Positions 4,639 to 6,400 of a DNA stretch of 6,400 nucleotides are shown in pieces. The position numbers were made by a program, and so were the translations under genes. How positions within the stretch are numbered: the stretch's first letter is position 1; each line of letters begins with the position of its first letter. Origin of the DNA: Eggerthellaceae bacterium (lineage in GTDB: Bacteria > Actinomycetota > Coriobacteriia > Coriobacteriales > Eggerthellaceae); NCBI GenBank assembly GCA_003452695.1, contig DMNP01000080.1, positions 1 through 6,400 on the forward strand, in the 5' to 3' direction. Below the pieces are notes generated by a model. That model was not told where the DNA came from and searched no databases. It worked only from the letters and a program-made list of their open reading frames with translations.

Positions 4639-5265
4639 TTATTCGCGGCCGAAGAGTCGTTTGTCGGTAATCGGAGGGGGATTGCTTCCCGATTTGAAAT
4701 ATGCGACGCGCATGGAGTTGGCAATCTCGACCACCGCATCCATTGGGAGGACATCGTCCTCTGAAACCGCGATGTGGTTCAAAAGGCCGATGTATGCCGC
4801 CGCGATGGCGGCGACGTAATAGGGGCGTGGTGCGTCGTTGGGCACGAGCTCGTCGTCCATCATCTGGTTCAGCTCGTCTTTCAAGCGCTTTATCAGTCGC
4901 TCTTTGAAGTACAGGTCGCCGTTCTCGCCCATGACGCCCTTCAGCAAAAACCTCAAGCGCGTGCCCGTCTCGAACCAATGTCTGATCCCGCCATAGGGGT
5001 CACCAGTGGGAGCATTGCTTGCAAGTGCGTTGTCGGTTGACATGTGAGGCCGATAGAGCACAAGCTCGTCGAGGAGAAAGCGCTCGATACGCTCCAACAA
5101 GTCGTAAGTGTCTTGGAACGAACGGTAAAACGCGGTGCGTGCTATCGAGCAACGGGCGGCGATTTCCTTCACAGTGATCTTCTCGTAGGGCGTTTCGACT
5201 ATTAGGTCGATGAGCCCTCCGATAATCAGCCGTTCCTGCTCGTTGAAGGCGTCTACGTATTCCAT
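4639..5265 (-). CDS. TetR/AcrR-family transcriptional regulator
   Basis: The 208-residue protein has a helix-turn-helix at about residues 30-50, with ITVKEIAARCSIARTAFYRSF-type spacing typical of TetR N-termini. An all-helical ligand-binding domain follows, with a look like the TetR_C_7 group (FLLKGVMGENGD...YFKERLIKRL, then YYVAAIAAAYIGLLNH). TetR proteins bind palindromic operators as dimers and release DNA on binding a small molecule. The start ATG at 5265 has GAGGGAG six or so bases upstream. The gene lies about 80 bases downstream of the CocE-family hydrolase on the same strand, so it may regulate that gene, itself, or both. Length is normal and the frame is intact. The inducer cannot be predicted. 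Confidence 0.92.
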   Translation of the reverse strand: MEYVDAFNEQERLIIGGLIDLIVETPYEKITVKEIAARCSIARTAFYRSFQDTYDLLERIERFLLDELVLYRPHMSTDNALASNAPTGDPYGGIRHWFETGTRLRFLLKGVMGENGDLYFKERLIKRLKDELNQMMDDELVPNDAPRPYYVAAIAAAYIGLLNHIAVSEDDVLPMDAVVEIANSMRVAYFKSGSNPPPITDKRLFGRE

Positions 5266-5285
5266 GAGCGCTCCCTCGGTCTTAA

Positions 5286-5313
5286 AGCAGGGCCCGAATC
5301 AACAGGCCCTGCT
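5286..5313 (-). terminator. 9-bp stem-loop between the hydrolase and tetR-like genes
   Basis: AGCAGGGCC (5286-5294) is perfectly complementary to 5305-5313 around a 10-base loop. Read on the minus strand it lies about 33 bases after the hydrolase stop and is followed by TTTAAG, a short terminator tail. It also sits only 20 bases upstream of the TetR start, so it might instead be the TetR operator or an attenuator. No clear promoter lies between it and the TetR gene. Confidence 0.55.
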
Positions 5314-5345
5314 CACGTGGTGTTGGAAAACCTTGCAGCCACTTT

Positions 5346-6400
5346 TTAGAAGATAGGGTGGGTTGGATGAGCGGTCTCGTCCACAACGAACACCGTGTCG
5401 TCGTCGTATTTCGGCGGGATGACCGGAATCTGCAGGTACGACTCGTAGCGCCCGCCCGTGTGGAATACGTGCTCGCCCTTGTTGTCGGTCTCCCAGACGA
5501 GCGGTTCGATCCAATGCGGCTCGCGGATATAGCGCCCAGCAACATGCACGCGAATGGTCTCGCCGGCATGCCAGATGCGGCTCGTGGGGTTGATCTCGAC
5601 GTCGATCGGCACGATTTCGCCCGCGGACAGTTTCAGCTCGCGGCGGTGCGCCTGCACGGGCTGGAAATCGCTCGAGAGCTCGGGGTCGAGTTCGCGGTGC
5701 GACACGCGCATCTTGCCCCAGGCGCCCGGGTGCGGAGCCGTGCCGTCGAAGATGGTGACGGGCTGCTCGACGCCGCTGCGCGAGAGCTTCTTCACGGTGA
5801 CGAACAGGTCCATGTCGTCGTGGCCGACGGCCTCGACCCAGGCGTGCAGCTTCATGTAGCCGGTGAGCTCGGTGTCGCGCTCGAACGTGTGGTCGAACAC
5901 GATCTCGCCCTCGTTCGCGTCGTAGCGGACCTCGGCTTCGGCGGCGGGGTTCTCGTGGCCCATCGAGGCGTCGGCGGCATTCAGGTACAGCTTCTTGTAC
6001 TGGGTGCGTGCCAGCGGGAATTCCTTCTCGGGCCGGTCGACGCACAGGCTGTCGTCGAAACGGTCCTGCACCTCGATTCGTACGCGCGGCGTGGACTCCC
6101 AGCCGTTGCGGATGCCCTTGCAGTAACGGTCGAAGAACGCCTTGAGCTCGGGAAGGTACTTCGCCGAGTAGAAATCCGGCCACTCGAACTCGCGGTGGGC
6201 GCGCAGCCACTTCTGGGGCGATGCGATCTTGCGCCAGCCGTTCACGGAGCCGCGCAGGTGGAAATGGTTCCAACCGGCCGTCACGTAAGCCGGCACGGTG
6301 ATCTTCGAGAAGTCGGGAATCTTGTCTTCCCAGTACCCGTTCATCAGCGGGTACTTCTCGGCCATGGCGCCCTGATCGTCGATGCCGTTCAGGCCGCAGG
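5346..6400 (-). CDS. CocE/NonD family (S15-like) hydrolase, C-terminal part
   Basis: The frame is open from the window edge (first codon at 6396-6398) to TAA at 5346-5348, giving about 350 residues. The true start lies outside; the ATG at 6363 is internal because CGLNGIDDQGA precedes it in frame. ITVPAYVTAGW, FHLRGSVNGW, then KWLRAHREFEWPDFYS and ELKAFFDRYCKG match the end of the alpha/beta-hydrolase domain of CocE-type acyl hydrolases, related to X-Pro dipeptidyl peptidases. The remainder is the C-terminal jelly-roll domain, with GYMKLHAWVEA, DLFVTVKKL and a late INPTSRIWHAGETIRVHVAG. The catalytic serine must be upstream of the window. The place of the usual Asp after TAGW is N-H here, so catalytic residues cannot be checked. 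Natural substrates for such enzymes are esters or N-terminal peptides and are seldom known. No signal peptide can be judged. Confidence 0.9.
   Translation of the reverse strand, partial: CGLNGIDDQGAMAEKYPLMNGYWEDKIPDFSKITVPAYVTAGWNHFHLRGSVNGWRKIASPQKWLRAHREFEWPDFYSAKYLPELKAFFDRYCKGIRNGWESTPRVRIEVQDRFDDSLCVDRPEKEFPLARTQYKKLYLNAADASMGHENPAAEAEVRYDANEGEIVFDHTFERDTELTGYMKLHAWVEAVGHDDMDLFVTVKKLSRSGVEQPVTIFDGTAPHPGAWGKMRVSHRELDPELSSDFQPVQAHRRELKLSAGEIVPIDVEINPTSRIWHAGETIRVHVAGRYIREPHWIEPLVWETDNKGEHVFHTGGRYESYLQIPVIPPKYDDDTVFVVDETAHPTHPIF

Noticed and set aside
5299..6273. 324-residue minus-strand frame overlapping the hydrolase
   Set aside because: It is rich in arginine, proline and alanine without motifs, a frame-shifted shadow of the CocE-family gene.

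Overview
The window looks like an accessory region of a high-GC bacterial chromosome. Strong AGGAGG-type ribosome binding sites, high-GC coding sequence and a DUF4143 ATPase beside CocE and TetR genes would fit an actinobacterial gut lineage such as the Eggerthellaceae (Coriobacteriia). That assignment is inference; no marker gene is present.

Left part (1-1871): an integration hotspot. Three tandem copies of a tRNA-Ala-like 3' end lie on the plus strand at 1-22, 1651-1695 and 1851-1871. Each is followed by a terminator-like hairpin. The middle copy begins at the anticodon loop and has no 5' half, as expected of an attachment-site scar from integration into a tRNA gene. Between copies 1 and 2 sits one intact cargo gene, a 403-residue DUF4143-type AAA ATPase, with its own promoter and a perfect 11-bp inverted repeat in its leader. 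Between copies 2 and 3 is a non-coding chain of compact hairpins. No integrase is visible.

Middle part (1872-4638): mostly minus-strand genes and remnants. A structured intergenic stretch leads to a TTG-started DUF3800-like gene (2194-2790). A decayed mobile-element module follows (2950-3846): a small protein resembling the N-terminal half of a YraN-type nuclease overlaps a J-domain gene. That J-domain gene is interrupted by an in-frame TAG, and its C-terminal domain continues intact beyond the stop. From 3847 to 4638 there is no convincing full gene. The stretch holds two hairpins built on TGGGAC/GTCCCA, an extended -10 promoter candidate, a possible 40-codon ORF, a 19-bp stem-loop and a frameshifted coding remnant.

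Right part (4639-6400): two intact-looking minus-strand genes. A TetR/AcrR-family regulator lies directly downstream of a CocE/NonD-family (S15-like) hydrolase whose 5' end is outside the window. A perfect 9-bp stem-loop separates them, acting as a terminator or an operator. The arrangement suggests a local regulator beside the hydrolase gene.
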